A stretch of DNA of 55,592 nt from Actinomycetales bacterium (GTDB lineage Bacteria; Actinomycetota; Actinomycetes; Actinomycetales; Microbacteriaceae): NCBI GenBank assembly GCA_015655445.1, contig JAATFA010000077.1, positions 1 to 55,592 of the forward strand, in the 5' to 3' direction. Within the stretch, counting starts at the first letter, position 1, and each line of letters starts with the position of its first letter. This document shows, piece by piece, positions 41,213 to 50,541 of this stretch. The notes below the pieces were generated by a model. That model saw only the letters and a program-made list of their open reading frames with translations. It did no database searches and was not told the origin of the DNA. The translations under genes were made by a program, and so were the position numbers.

Positions 41213-44205
41213 GCCTCGTCGCCGACACCTTCCCGCTCGCGGAGGAGCTGTGGCTGCGCATCGCGGACGACGTCGCGGCCATCGAGGCCGGTGCGTCCTG
41301 CGGCCTGCTGGAGCGGGTGACGCCGACGACCGCGCGACTGCTACGGCACTGGTTCGCGCGCGACATCGCCGCGACACGCATGGCGAACTTCCACGCGGGC
41401 CAGCGCGACGCCATCCTCGCGGTCGTCTACGCGCACGAGGTCGTCGGCGCCGACGACCTCCTCGGCCTCTACGAGCGCATCGCGCCCGCGCGGCTGCGAC
41501 TCGACGGCCTGCGCGAGGAGGTGGCCGCCGCCTCGCACCGCCACCCCAAGTACGCCGTGAAGATGGCGACGGGAACGGGCAAGACGTGGGTGCTCGCCGC
41601 CCTGCTCGCCTGGCAGTACCTCAACGCGGTCGCGGCACCGCACGATCCACGCTTCACGCGCAACGTGCTCATCGTGGCGCCTGGCCTCATCGTCTACGAC
41701 CGGCTGCGCGACGCCTTCCTCGGCCGGCCGGGGGCCGACGGACTGCGGGACCCGACGACGAGCGACCTCGCCGCGCACGCCGACCTCTTCCTGCCCGAGG
41801 ACGACCGCGCGACGGTGCTCTCGTTCCTCGCAAGCTCTGTGGTCGAGAAGCAGGACATCGGGCGCGCGGGCGGCGCGGGCGGCTTCGTCGCGCTCACCAA
41901 CTGGCACGTGCTCGCCGAGGACGACGCGGACGACGACGGGGATGACGGGGACGAGGACGGGGATGACCGGCGGGTCGAGGCCGCCGGCGTCGAGGACCCC
42001 CGCCGCCAGAGCCCTGGCCTCGAGGACGACCGCGACGCCGACGCGCGAGCGCGCGCGGCCGCCGCGAGCCTGCTCCCGCTCAGCCCCGGCAGCGCCGCCG
42101 GCAACGATCTCATGGCCCTCGATCGCCGCGCGCGACGGGGCGAGGCGCTGCAGTGGCTCGCCTACCTCCCCGACCTGCTCGTCTTCAACGACGAGGCGCA
42201 TCACGTGCACGCGCTGCGCCGCGGCGAGACGAACGGCGACGTCCAGTGGCAACGCGCGCTCACGCGCATCGCCGCCCGCAAGGGCCGGCGGTTCACGCAA
42301 GTCGACTTCTCCGCGACCCCGTACAACGAGGCGCGCGGCCGACGGCGCTACTTCCCGCACATCATCTCCGACTTCGACCTGCTCGCCGCCATGCGCAGCG
42401 GCATCGTCAAGTCGCTCACCCTCGACCGACGCCAGGAGGTCGCCGCGCTCGGCGACGACGCGCTCGACTTCGCTGCCGAGCGCGACGTGCAGGGGCGCGT
42501 CACGGGGCTCTCCGCGGGACAGCGGACGATGCTGCGCGCCGGCCTGCGCAAGCTGCGCATCCTCGAGGAGCAGTTCGCGCACGTGTCGCCCGCGCGTCAT
42601 CCCAAGCTGCTCGTGCTCGTCGAGGACACCGAGGTGTCCGGCCTCGTGGAGGACTTCCTGCTCGAGAGCGGGCTCGCCGAGGACGACGTCGTACGGGTGG
42701 ACTCGCGCCGCAGGACCGAGCTCGGCGAGCGCGAGTGGGAGCGCGTGCGGATGCGGCTCTCCGGCATCGATGCACGGCCGACGCCCCGCGTCATCGTGAG
42801 CGTGCTCATGCTGCGGGAGGGCTTCGACGTCGACAGCATCTGCGTGATCGTTCCGCTGCGCTCGGCGCGCTCGGGGATCCTGCTCGAGCAGACGATCGGA
42901 CGCGGACTGCGGCTCATGTGGCGCGGCGACCCCGCGATCGACGAGCTCAAGGCGCAGACGCGGGAGCGCATCGCGGCGCACCGGGCGCCCGAGAACTACT
43001 TCGACGTGCTCTTCGTCATCGAGCATCCGCGATTCGTCGACTTCTACGTGCGCGAGCTCGGGGACGGGCTCGTGGGCGAGGTGGGGGATGTGGAGGCGCC
43101 GGCACGCGGCGACAGCATCGAGGTGCGCCTGCGCCCCGGCTTCGAGCCGTTCGACTTCGCCGTGCCGATCCTCGTGCGCGAGCCGGACACCGAGCTCGTG
43201 CCCCCCGCGATCGACGTCGCGGCGCTTCCCGTGAGCCGCTACCCCCTCGAGACGCTCGTGCGCTGGGCGGGCCGCGGCGAGCGCTTCGTCTCGCAGGACG
43301 TGCGCACTTCGACGCGCTTCGGGCCCTACCGCGTCTCCGGCGCGAGCATCGACGCGAGCGGGTACAACGAGTACCTGGCCGCCCTCGCGATGCGCGTGCT
43401 CGGCGCGGTGTCCCGCACGTTCACGACGACGGGCGCGCTGCGGCAGGGTGGCGGGGCGGGCGGCCCGGTGCTGCACGTGCACCGCGCCGCGCTCGTGCGC
43501 GCGCTCGACCGCTACGTGCGCTCGCGCCTCTTCGGCGCGCCCTTCGACCCTCTCGAGGGAGAGCGGTGGCGCGTCCTGCTCATCGGCGAGGTCACCGACG
43601 AGCTCGCGGCGACGATGGCGCGCGCGCTCGTCGCCGCGCTCGAGACGCGCACCGTGGGAGCTCCCGAGGTCACATTCCGGCGCATCTCGGAGGTGCCGGC
43701 GCTCACCGTGCGCCTCCCGCACTCCGTCGCCCTCGCCAAGTGCGTCTACCCGCGCGTGCCCGTGCCCGCCGTCGGGGGAGGTCTCGAGCGGCTCTTCGCG
43801 CGGTGGGCGGACGAGGACGCCGCCGTCGAGGCGATCGTCAAGGTGGACGAGCGGCGCCATCCCTTCCTCGCCCGCCCCTACCTCAAGGCCGACGGCATGC
43901 CAGCCCTGTACTCGCCCGACTTCCTCGTGCGCACCCCCGACCACGTCTATGTGGTCGAGACGAAGGCACAATCGGCGCTCTCCGACGAGAACGTGCGCCG
44001 CAAGCAGGAGGCGGCGCGCGCCTGGTGCGCGCGGATCGCCGAGCTCCCCAGCGCGCTCCGCGACGACCGCACGTGGACGTACGTGCTGCTCGGCGAGGGC
44101 GTCGTGCGCGACTGGCACGCCCGCGGGGCGCGGGCCTCCGAGCTGCTCGCCTTCACGCGGCGCACGGAGGACCCGTTCGCCCGCGACGACGCGCTCTTCC
44201 CGTGA
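41209..44205 (+). CDS. type III restriction enzyme (Res) helicase-nuclease
   Basis: 998 residues. SF2 helicase motifs in order: Walker A GTGKT (122-126), DEAH (328-331), SATPYNEARG (motif III), and LLEQTIGRGLRLMW (motif VI). A C-terminal PD-(D/E)XK nuclease has PD at 903-904 and ETK at 917-919. This is the full Res layout: ATP-dependent translocation or switching followed by cleavage. An odd acidic insert (EDDADDDGDDGDEDGDDRR, residues ~238-256) interrupts the region before DEAH. GTG start overlaps the mod stop. Composition and codon use look like the host's. Confidence 0.95.
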   Translation: MSLVADTFPLAEELWLRIADDVAAIEAGASCGLLERVTPTTARLLRHWFARDIAATRMANFHAGQRDAILAVVYAHEVVGADDLLGLYERIAPARLRLDGLREEVAAASHRHPKYAVKMATGTGKTWVLAALLAWQYLNAVAAPHDPRFTRNVLIVAPGLIVYDRLRDAFLGRPGADGLRDPTTSDLAAHADLFLPEDDRATVLSFLASSVVEKQDIGRAGGAGGFVALTNWHVLAEDDADDDGDDGDEDGDDRRVEAAGVEDPRRQSPGLEDDRDADARARAAAASLLPLSPGSAAGNDLMALDRRARRGEALQWLAYLPDLLVFNDEAHHVHALRRGETNGDVQWQRALTRIAARKGRRFTQVDFSATPYNEARGRRRYFPHIISDFDLLAAMRSGIVKSLTLDRRQEVAALGDDALDFAAERDVQGRVTGLSAGQRTMLRAGLRKLRILEEQFAHVSPARHPKLLVLVEDTEVSGLVEDFLLESGLAEDDVVRVDSRRRTELGEREWERVRMRLSGIDARPTPRVIVSVLMLREGFDVDSICVIVPLRSARSGILLEQTIGRGLRLMWRGDPAIDELKAQTRERIAAHRAPENYFDVLFVIEHPRFVDFYVRELGDGLVGEVGDVEAPARGDSIEVRLRPGFEPFDFAVPILVREPDTELVPPAIDVAALPVSRYPLETLVRWAGRGERFVSQDVRTSTRFGPYRVSGASIDASGYNEYLAALAMRVLGAVSRTFTTTGALRQGGGAGGPVLHVHRAALVRALDRYVRSRLFGAPFDPLEGERWRVLLIGEVTDELAATMARALVAALETRTVGAPEVTFRRISEVPALTVRLPHSVALAKCVYPRVPVPAVGGGLERLFARWADEDAAVEAIVKVDERRHPFLARPYLKADGMPALYSPDFLVRTPDHVYVVETKAQSALSDENVRRKQEAARAWCARIAELPSALRDDRTWTYVLLGEGVVRDWHARGARASELLAFTRRTEDPFARDDALFP

Positions 44206-44294
44206 CCCTCGCCGCCGTCCGCTCGGGAGCGCGTGTCAGAATCGTGTCGGGCGCAGCGCCCGGCGGACACGCGAGCAAGGAGCACGACGAGCGC

Positions 44295-45557
44295 ATGGCG
44301 AGCTTCACCTTCCGCTCGGGCAACGCTCGCAAGGTGCTGAGCCTGCCGCTCTACGCGCTCGGCGCTCTCGCCTCGCTCGCCGCGCCGCGCGACGACCGGC
44401 TCTGGGTCTTCGGATGCGGCATCGGCCTCGCGGAGGGCGCGCTCCCGCTCTACCGGCATGCGAGACGCGTGCTGCCGCCGGGGCACCGGCTCGTCTGGCT
44501 CGCCTCCACGCCGGCCGAGCGCGACGAGGCGCGAGCGCACGGCGTGCGCAGCGAGCTCAAGTCCGGCTGGCGCGGCTTCCGCCTCACCCTGCGCGCTCGC
44601 ACCGCGATCGTGACGCACGGCTTCGGGGACGTGAACCGGTTCGGGCTGCGCGGAGCGTTCGTCGTGCAGCTCTGGCACGGCATCCCGCTCAAGCGCCTGC
44701 ACCTCGACTCCCCCGAGGTCATGAACGTGTCCTTCCTGCCCGGCATCGCGCCCGTCCGCGCGCTCCTGCGCAGCGCCTACCGGCGCGCAGGACGGCAGAT
44801 CGACCTGTTCCCGGTCGCATCCCGGATCGCGGGCGAGCGCATCCGCTCCGCCTTCGGGCTGCGGCCCGGCGTCGTGCGCGTCACCGGCGACCCGCGCGAC
44901 GACGTGCTCCTCGCGGGCGAGCCCCGACAGCGTCGCGCCCGAGCCCGCGCGCGCGTCGAGAAGGCGACGGGCGCGCCGCTTGGCGACGCACGCGTCGTGC
45001 TCTACGCTCCCACGTGGCGCGACGGGGACACGGACCCGGGAATTCCCGACCCGGCCGAGTGGGGCGCGATCGCCCGCTGGCTCGAGCAGCACGACGCCGT
45101 GCTCCTCGTTCGACCGCATCCCCTCGGCGCGGGCGACTATGCGCGCGGTCCTGCGACGAGCGACCGCATCCGCGACCTCGGTCCGCGACTCCTGCGCGAC
45201 GTCATGGCCGCCCTGCCCGCCGTCGACGCGCTCGTCACCGACTACTCGTCGATCGCCTTCGACTTCGCCCTGCTCGAGCGCCCCATCGTCTTCTTCGCCC
45301 CCGATGCGGAGGCCTACGCCGCGCGCCGCGGCCTCTACGAGTCCTACGAGCGCTTCAGCGGCGGCGGCGGCGTGCGGCGCTGGCACGAGGTGCTCGCGCG
45401 TCTCGACGGCGCGCTCTCCGGCACGGACCCGCGCGCGGCGGCGGCCGCGACCGAGCTCGGGCGGCGATACCACGAGTTCCGCGACGGGCACAACACCGAG
45501 CGCGTCCTCGCCGCGCTCCTCGACGCGCTCGGCGAGCACGCGCCCGCTCGGAGCTGA
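44295..45557 (+). CDS. CDP-glycerol glycerophosphotransferase family protein (TagF-like)
   Basis: 420 residues. The family signature is clear: QLWHGIPLKRLHLDSPEV, VTGDPRDDVLL, VVLYAPTWRDG, and LLVRPHP...TDYSSIAFDFALLERPIVFF in pieces (conserved His and Asp/Ser). Such enzymes add glycerol-phosphate or related groups in teichoic-acid-like polymers at the cytoplasmic membrane face. The start is at ATG 44295; an upstream GTG extension at 44242 is possible. It lies after the R-M pair and, with the exporter at 36039-37624 and the nucleotidyltransferase at 35307, completes a wall-polymer gene set. GT2 is convergent, 27 nt away. Confidence 0.92.
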   Translation: MASFTFRSGNARKVLSLPLYALGALASLAAPRDDRLWVFGCGIGLAEGALPLYRHARRVLPPGHRLVWLASTPAERDEARAHGVRSELKSGWRGFRLTLRARTAIVTHGFGDVNRFGLRGAFVVQLWHGIPLKRLHLDSPEVMNVSFLPGIAPVRALLRSAYRRAGRQIDLFPVASRIAGERIRSAFGLRPGVVRVTGDPRDDVLLAGEPRQRRARARARVEKATGAPLGDARVVLYAPTWRDGDTDPGIPDPAEWGAIARWLEQHDAVLLVRPHPLGAGDYARGPATSDRIRDLGPRLLRDVMAALPAVDALVTDYSSIAFDFALLERPIVFFAPDAEAYAARRGLYESYERFSGGGGVRRWHEVLARLDGALSGTDPRAAAAATELGRRYHEFRDGHNTERVLAALLDALGEHAPARS

Positions 45558-45584
45558 CCGCCGCGCCGCGGCCTCCGCACCGGC

Positions 45585-46628
45585 TCAGCGAGCCGTGCGC
45601 GAGCGGTCGAGGGTGCCGCGAGCGCCCACGATCGCGCCGCGGAGGAAGCCGATGCCCCAGCTGAAGTGCATCGTCGCGAGCACGAGGACGAGACGCAGTC
45701 GGTCGAGCACGGAACCCGGGGTCGTGACGGCGGCGACGAGCAGCACGGCCGCGTACACGATCGGCACGAGGTAGACGAGCGCGAGGACGAGACCGACCAC
45801 ACCGTGCAGCACGCTCGAGAGGTGGAACGGCAGCAGCACGATCGCGAGCGCCGTCGCTAGCACGAGGGCGGGCGGCGCGAAGTAGCGCAGGGGGTTGCGC
45901 GATCCGAGCCGCCGCACGAGCTCGCCGCGCCACACCCCCGTCGAGTAGAACTGCCGTGCGAGGCGCGTCCACGTGCTGCGCGGCCAGTAGATGACGCGCA
46001 GCTCGGGATCGAACCACACGATGCGGCCGTTCTCGCGCAGCCGGTGGTTGAGCTCCCAGTCCTCGCCGCGGCGCAGCGTCTCGTCGAACCGCCCGACCTC
46101 GGCGAGCGCGTCGGCGAGCATGATGCCCATGTAGGCGGACTCCGCCGGGCCCTCCACCGCTCCCCCATGATATGCGCCTCCGCCGAGGCCGAAGCGGCTG
46201 TTGTAGGCACGCGCGACGGCGGCCTGGAATCCCGGGCGCCCCGTCGCGACCATGACGCCGCCGAGGCTCGCGGCACCCGTGCGCTGGAGCGTGCGCACGC
46301 CGCGCGAGGTGTAGCCGGAGGGCAGCTGCGTGTGGGCGTCGACGCGCACGATGATGGGGTAGCGGCTCGCCTCGATCGCCCGGTTGAGGCCGATCGGGAT
46401 GTCGCGGGCCGGGTTCGGCACCGTGCGGATGCGCGGGTCCCGCTCGACGAGCCGACGCACGATCGCGTCCGTGCCGTCCGTCGACGGCCCGAGCGCGAGC
46501 ACGATTTCCTGCTCGCCGGGGTAGTCCTGATCGAGGATGCTCTGCACGGCCGCCTCGAGGTAGGCCGCCTCGTTGAGCACGGGCATGACGTAGGAGACGC
46601 CCGGATAGGGCTCTGCCGTACTCGCCAT
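45585..46628 (-). CDS. glycosyltransferase family 2 with C-terminal membrane segments
   Basis: 347 residues. The GT-A core is visible: VSYVMPVLNEAAYLEAAVQS at the start, IVRVDAHTQLPSGY with the DxD-like VDAH, and GEDWELNHRLRENG for acceptor binding. Three or four hydrophobic segments follow from ~245, as in membrane-associated GT2 enzymes that work with polyprenyl-linked acceptors. It probably adds a sugar to the surface polymer of this locus. ATG 46628 is chosen. It is transcribed opposite to the teichoic acid genes, and the HtrA gene lies upstream on its own strand. Confidence 0.92.
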   Translation of the reverse strand: MASTAEPYPGVSYVMPVLNEAAYLEAAVQSILDQDYPGEQEIVLALGPSTDGTDAIVRRLVERDPRIRTVPNPARDIPIGLNRAIEASRYPIIVRVDAHTQLPSGYTSRGVRTLQRTGAASLGGVMVATGRPGFQAAVARAYNSRFGLGGGAYHGGAVEGPAESAYMGIMLADALAEVGRFDETLRRGEDWELNHRLRENGRIVWFDPELRVIYWPRSTWTRLARQFYSTGVWRGELVRRLGSRNPLRYFAPPALVLATALAIVLLPFHLSSVLHGVVGLVLALVYLVPIVYAAVLLVAAVTTPGSVLDRLRLVLVLATMHFSWGIGFLRGAIVGARGTLDRSRTAR

Positions 46629-46852
46629 GGGGTCTGTTCCGTCGTCGGGCGGGGCTGCTCAGCGCGCTCGCACGAGCCTATCAGCCCACCATCGCGGGCA
46701 CGGAGTCGGGCGACGTGGGCGGGCGGTCACGGCCGCCCGGCACCCGGCGTCGACCCGGCGGGGACGGTGCGGTCGGGCGCTGCCGGCCCGTCCGTGTCCG
46801 CCTCCCGCCCGCGCCTCCGCATCCCGCAGCCTCCGCATCCCGCAGGGTCCGA

Positions 46853-48664
46853 TCAGGGCTGATAGGTTCCGAGCGTCACCTCGACGGTCTTCGCGGTGCC
46901 GCCGTCGCGGATGTAGGTGAGGGACGCCTTCGCGCCGCCGGGCAGCATCCGCACCTGCGCCGTGAGGTCGGTGCTGCTCGTGATCGGGACGCCGTTGAAC
47001 TTGGTCACGATGTCCCCTGCCTGCAGTCCCGCGCTCGCGGCCGGCCCCCCCGCCGTCACGCTCTGGATGCTCGCTCCGACGGTCGTCGCGTCCGCCTGCT
47101 TCGGGTCGCTCGTGACGTCCATGACCGTAGCGCCGAGCATGCCGTGGGTCGTCTTGCCGTCCTTCATGAGGTCGTCGGCGACGCGCTTGGCGACGTTAGA
47201 GGGGATCGCGAAGCCGACGCCGATGCTCCCGCTCTCGTCGCTGCTCGACCCGCCCGAGCTCGCGATCGCGACGTTGATGCCGACGACCCGACCGCGATCG
47301 TCGACGAGCGGACCGCCCGAGTTGCCGTGGTTGATGGCCGCGTCGGTCTGGATGACCGAGAGCGACACCTGCGTCGTGCCCTGCTGCTGGCTCTGACCCT
47401 GGCCGGGGATGTCGAAGTTCCAGAAGTCGAAGGGTCCCTGCTGCTGGTTCGGGGACTGGTCCTCCTGTTGCTGCTGCGACTGGTCGGGGACGGCTGAGGA
47501 GTCCACGGAGATGGAGCGGTTGAGGGCGCTCACGATGCCGCTGCTCGCCGAGTTCGAGAGCCCGAGCGGGGCGCCGAGCGCCACCACGGTGTCGCCGACG
47601 TTGAGCTTGTCGCTGTCCGCGAACGTCGCCGGGGTGAGGTTGTCCACCTTGTCGACCTTGATGACGGCGAGGTCGCCGATCGGGTCGGTGCCGACGACCG
47701 TGGCCGGCAGCAGGCGCCCGTCGTACGTCTCCACCTTGATCGTGGGATTCGCCACCTCGCCGTCGAGGGTCACGACGTGGCTGTTGGTGAGGATGTCGCC
47801 GTCCTTCGTGAGGATCACGCCCGAGCCGCTGCCGGAGGCCTGCTGCGAGTCGACGTAGACGGTCACCGTGCTCGGGGTCGCGGTCGCGACGGCCGCCGTG
47901 ACCGCGGTCGCGCCACCCGGATTGTTGACCGTGATCGTCATGGGGCGGTCGCCGGCGGCCGCCTCGTGGGTCGAGTGGGAGCCCACAAGGCTCGACACAC
48001 CCGCACCCGACGCGCCGCCGAGCAGGGCGCCGACGACGAGCGCGACGACGACCGGCACGGCGACGCCGCGACGCTTGGGCTGCTGCTGCGCGGTGCCCTG
48101 CTGCCACGCGTCGCCGCCCTGCGGGGGCACACCGCCGGAGGAGGACCCGGCCGTCGCCGCAGAGCCGTACGCCGTCTCGGGCTGGCCGTACGGGGGCTGT
48201 GGTTGCGAGCCGTAGGGGGCATGCTGCCCATACGCGTGCTGCGAGCCGTACGGGGGGTGCTGTCCGTAAGGCTGCTGTCCGTAAGGCTGCTGTCCGTAAG
48301 GCTGCTGGCCGTAGGGCTGCTGGGCACCGTACGGCTGCGGGTACGAGCCGCCATAGGGCTGCGTGCCGTGCTGCGCCTGCGGCGAGGAGGCCGAGGGGCC
48401 CGGAGGCTGCACGTGCGGCACGGTCGGGGCGGCGCCGGGCGGAGGGGCGAGCGGTGCGGTCGGCTGCGTCTGCGCGCCGGGGCCCTCGCTCACGGGCGCC
48501 GCGGGCGCGTCGGCGACAGGGGCATGCGCGGAGGCACTCCCGTCGGAGGCGGCGGCCGCATCGGTCGCGGACTCGCGGATCGTCGCACCGTCCTCGACGG
48601 CTCCGGCGTTGTCGACGGACGCGGAGTCCCTGGGTTCGGGCGTGGACTCCGGGTTATCGCTCAT
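46853..48664 (-). CDS. HtrA/DegP-type membrane serine protease with PDZ domain
   Basis: 603 residues. A disordered N-terminal ~205 residues, with QQPYG repeats, precede one membrane segment (~206-230). The trypsin-like domain has catalytic H296 (NSHVV), D331 (DLAVI) and S449 (GNSGGP), and a PDZ domain (~500-600; LQAGDIVTKFNGVPI) follows. The loop before the catalytic Ser is expanded and Gln-rich (~390-425). HtrA proteases act outside the membrane in protein quality control. ATG 48664 (MSDNPEST) has GGAAGGAG at 6 nt; the upstream ATG at 48679 does not. Tandem 15-bp repeats encode the QQPYG units (48261-48320). Confidence 0.96.
   Translation of the reverse strand: MSDNPESTPEPRDSASVDNAGAVEDGATIRESATDAAAASDGSASAHAPVADAPAAPVSEGPGAQTQPTAPLAPPPGAAPTVPHVQPPGPSASSPQAQHGTQPYGGSYPQPYGAQQPYGQQPYGQQPYGQQPYGQHPPYGSQHAYGQHAPYGSQPQPPYGQPETAYGSAATAGSSSGGVPPQGGDAWQQGTAQQQPKRRGVAVPVVVALVVGALLGGASGAGVSSLVGSHSTHEAAAGDRPMTITVNNPGGATAVTAAVATATPSTVTVYVDSQQASGSGSGVILTKDGDILTNSHVVTLDGEVANPTIKVETYDGRLLPATVVGTDPIGDLAVIKVDKVDNLTPATFADSDKLNVGDTVVALGAPLGLSNSASSGIVSALNRSISVDSSAVPDQSQQQQEDQSPNQQQGPFDFWNFDIPGQGQSQQQGTTQVSLSVIQTDAAINHGNSGGPLVDDRGRVVGINVAIASSGGSSSDESGSIGVGFAIPSNVAKRVADDLMKDGKTTHGMLGATVMDVTSDPKQADATTVGASIQSVTAGGPAASAGLQAGDIVTKFNGVPITSSTDLTAQVRMLPGGAKASLTYIRDGGTAKTVEVTLGTYQP
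48261..48320 (-). repeat. four tandem 15-bp repeats encoding GQQPY units
   Basis: The unit TGTCCGTAAGGCTGC repeats three times, with a fourth copy differing at two bases. In the coding strand each copy encodes five residues of the HtrA Pro/Gln/Tyr/Gly-rich tail. Copy number may vary between strains by slippage. Confidence 0.9.
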
Positions 48665-48879
48665 GTTCGCTCCTTCCAAGCCGCCTCAGCATCCGATGGC
48701 AATCTGGGGATCCCATTTGGAGCACCTTGGAGGTGTTTTAGCGGTTGGAGGGTGGATACCGGCAGCACCCGGACGTCCGCGCCGGGCCACGGTCGATCTT
48801 CCCAGATCCACCTCCGCGCCCCCCGAGACGATCACGATCTCACGGCGGGCCCGCATCGTGGTGAGGGCTGTGGTCGCCG

Positions 48880-49758
48880 TCAGCAGCCGGGCGCGCCCCG
48901 TGCGGTCGAGCAGTCCTGTGCGACGAGGACGGTGTCCGCCGTCTCGACGACCATGGAGACCGGTGGCGAGGCAACGCTCACGACGCCCTCGACGGGCGTC
49001 CAGGCGGAGCCGGCGAAGCGGTACTCGGCCCGGTACACGGTCGTGAGCGCCACGGAATAGGTGCCGACCGAGCGGTAGACGTGGCTCGTGTCCGTGCTCG
49101 AGAACTCCTCGAGGCGGAGGCTGCTCCATGCGGATCCGCCCGTGCTCGCGGACACGGCCGCGCCGTCCCCATACTCCCACCACGTGCCCGCCGGCTCGAA
49201 GCGCACCTCCGCCGGCAGGCCGAGGAGCACGCCGCTTCTCACCTGCTCGGCCGGCTCCGCGTAGAAGTTGGTCGGAAGCCCGACGACGGTCCACCCGTTC
49301 GGCTCCATGCGCGGCGCTATCGGGTCGGGACGGAAGCTCGCGAGGTCTTCGAGCGTGACGGCGGGCAGCGCGGGAGCGCCCGGAGCCGTCGGCGCCGGTG
49401 CCGAGCCGGGACGTGTCGCCGGCCGCGGGACGGGCACGTAGCACTTCACCCCGCGCACGGGCGTCTCGCACCCCGGACCCCACTGCGGTCGGGGCAGCGA
49501 CGGATCCGCCGTAGGCCGTGTAGTGGAGAAATGAGACGCTCCCCCACTGCTTCCACTTCCGCGGGAGCGGGCGTTCTCGTCTGTGCGTCTGGCTCCGAGG
49601 TCAACAGCCGAACCCTGCACGCCAGCACTTATGCATCCTCCTGAGAGCTGAGCCAGCGAGGTGCAGGCCGAACTGCTCAACGGCGCAAGCGTCAGGATCA
49701 AAACGCTCGTCACGCTCACCAAAGAAGCGACCTTCAGCAAACCCCGTCCCCCGGCCAT
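48880..49758 (-). CDS. secreted protein with PKD-like domain
   Basis: 292 residues. A signal peptide (LLKVASLVSVTSVLILTLAP, cleavage near SSSACTS) is followed by a variable Ser/Pro-rich part with several Cys, then a C-terminal PKD-like domain (~190-270: FEPAGTWWEYGDG, SHVYRSVGTYSVALTTVYRA). PKD domains are beta-sandwich surface modules. The last residues contain two Cys (QDCSTARGAPGC). It overlaps the lipoprotein gene upstream by 25 nt, so the two are co-expressed. The 5' half has clearly lower GC than the rest of the window. Function is not known. Confidence 0.8.
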   Translation of the reverse strand: MAGGRGLLKVASLVSVTSVLILTLAPLSSSACTSLAQLSGGCISAGVQGSAVDLGARRTDENARSRGSGSSGGASHFSTTRPTADPSLPRPQWGPGCETPVRGVKCYVPVPRPATRPGSAPAPTAPGAPALPAVTLEDLASFRPDPIAPRMEPNGWTVVGLPTNFYAEPAEQVRSGVLLGLPAEVRFEPAGTWWEYGDGAAVSASTGGSAWSSLRLEEFSSTDTSHVYRSVGTYSVALTTVYRAEYRFAGSAWTPVEGVVSVASPPVSMVVETADTVLVAQDCSTARGAPGC

Positions 49759-50324
49759 AGTTCGCGCGACATCACGAAGAGCTGGCGATCTCGTGGAGCG
49801 CTAAGTCGAGCCTCGAAAGATGTGAAAAGAGGCCGGTCCGCGGAGACCACCGACAAGCCAGATGCATCCACGACATCCGTTTCGCCCGAATTCTCACATG
49901 CATAAATACTGACGTCCCGCCCGCGGACGCCCTCGAGTTGGACTCGCGTCACGACGCGACTACCCACCAGACGAAGGTGCTTCTCGCGGAACTCCGCCAC
50001 ATCTTTCTGAGCCGAAGCTAGCGCCGGGCCAGCGGCCACACTGGTGAGCGCGTCGACCTCGTCTTCACCTCGCAGAGTCGCGTCCAGCACGGCGAGGTAG
50101 CGCGTGTAGGCGTCCTTCGCGGCGGCGAGCGCCTCGTCATCGGACGCGAAGACGGGCGTCGCGGTACGCGTGGGGGTCGGTCGCGGCGACGGATCCGCAG
50201 GCGACGGTGCGCAGCCGGAGAGGAGGAGACCGCAGACGGCCGCCGCGCTCGCGAGCGCCGCGAGCCGCCTCCGCTGCGCGCTCGACGCGGCCGACGACGA
50301 CCGTCGTCCCTGTGATCCCCTCAT
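49734..50324 (-). CDS. putative lipoprotein
   Basis: 196 residues. The N-terminus carries a signal with lipobox LLLSGC (SAAAVCGLLLSGCAPSPADPS), so Cys ~41 should be lipidated. A Pro/Thr-rich linker (RPTPTRTATP) and a helical domain follow (ALAAAKDAYTRYLAVLDAT), as seen in small actinobacterial surface lipoproteins. The C-terminal third has lower GC and a different codon pattern. ATG 50324 is chosen; GTG 50333 would leave AAAGGA too close. It forms an operon with the PKD-type secreted protein. No homologue is named with certainty. Confidence 0.82.
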   Translation of the reverse strand: MRGSQGRRSSSAASSAQRRRLAALASAAAVCGLLLSGCAPSPADPSPRPTPTRTATPVFASDDEALAAAKDAYTRYLAVLDATLRGEDEVDALTSVAAGPALASAQKDVAEFREKHLRLVGSRVVTRVQLEGVRGRDVSIYACENSGETDVVDASGLSVVSADRPLFTSFEARLSAPRDRQLFVMSRELWPGDGVC

Positions 50325-50541
50325 GACCCGCACGATCCTTTACGTTAGGGCAACGTCCGCGCGCGGGGAGCGGCTTTCCACAGGCGAGCAGGGAGACGTG
50401 ACCCGCGGACGGAGAACGCACCCGCCCCCGCGCTCTACGGCGATCGCTGCCCCCGCACGCCGCCCGGGTCAGACGCACGAGGCTTCGCGAGGCACGCCTC
50501 ACGGGCCCGAGGGACGAGGCGCGCGGCGGTCGGCACGCGGA

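Noticed and set aside
38888-44205. BREX or DISARM-like defence locus
   Set aside because: Only mod, res and an XRE regulator are present; no PglZ, BrxL, DrmA/B or similar genes; motif order and Res nuclease fit type III R-M.
48261-48320. The 15-bp repeats as a CRISPR or satellite
   Set aside because: They are in frame, without spacers, and encode GQQPY repeats in HtrA.
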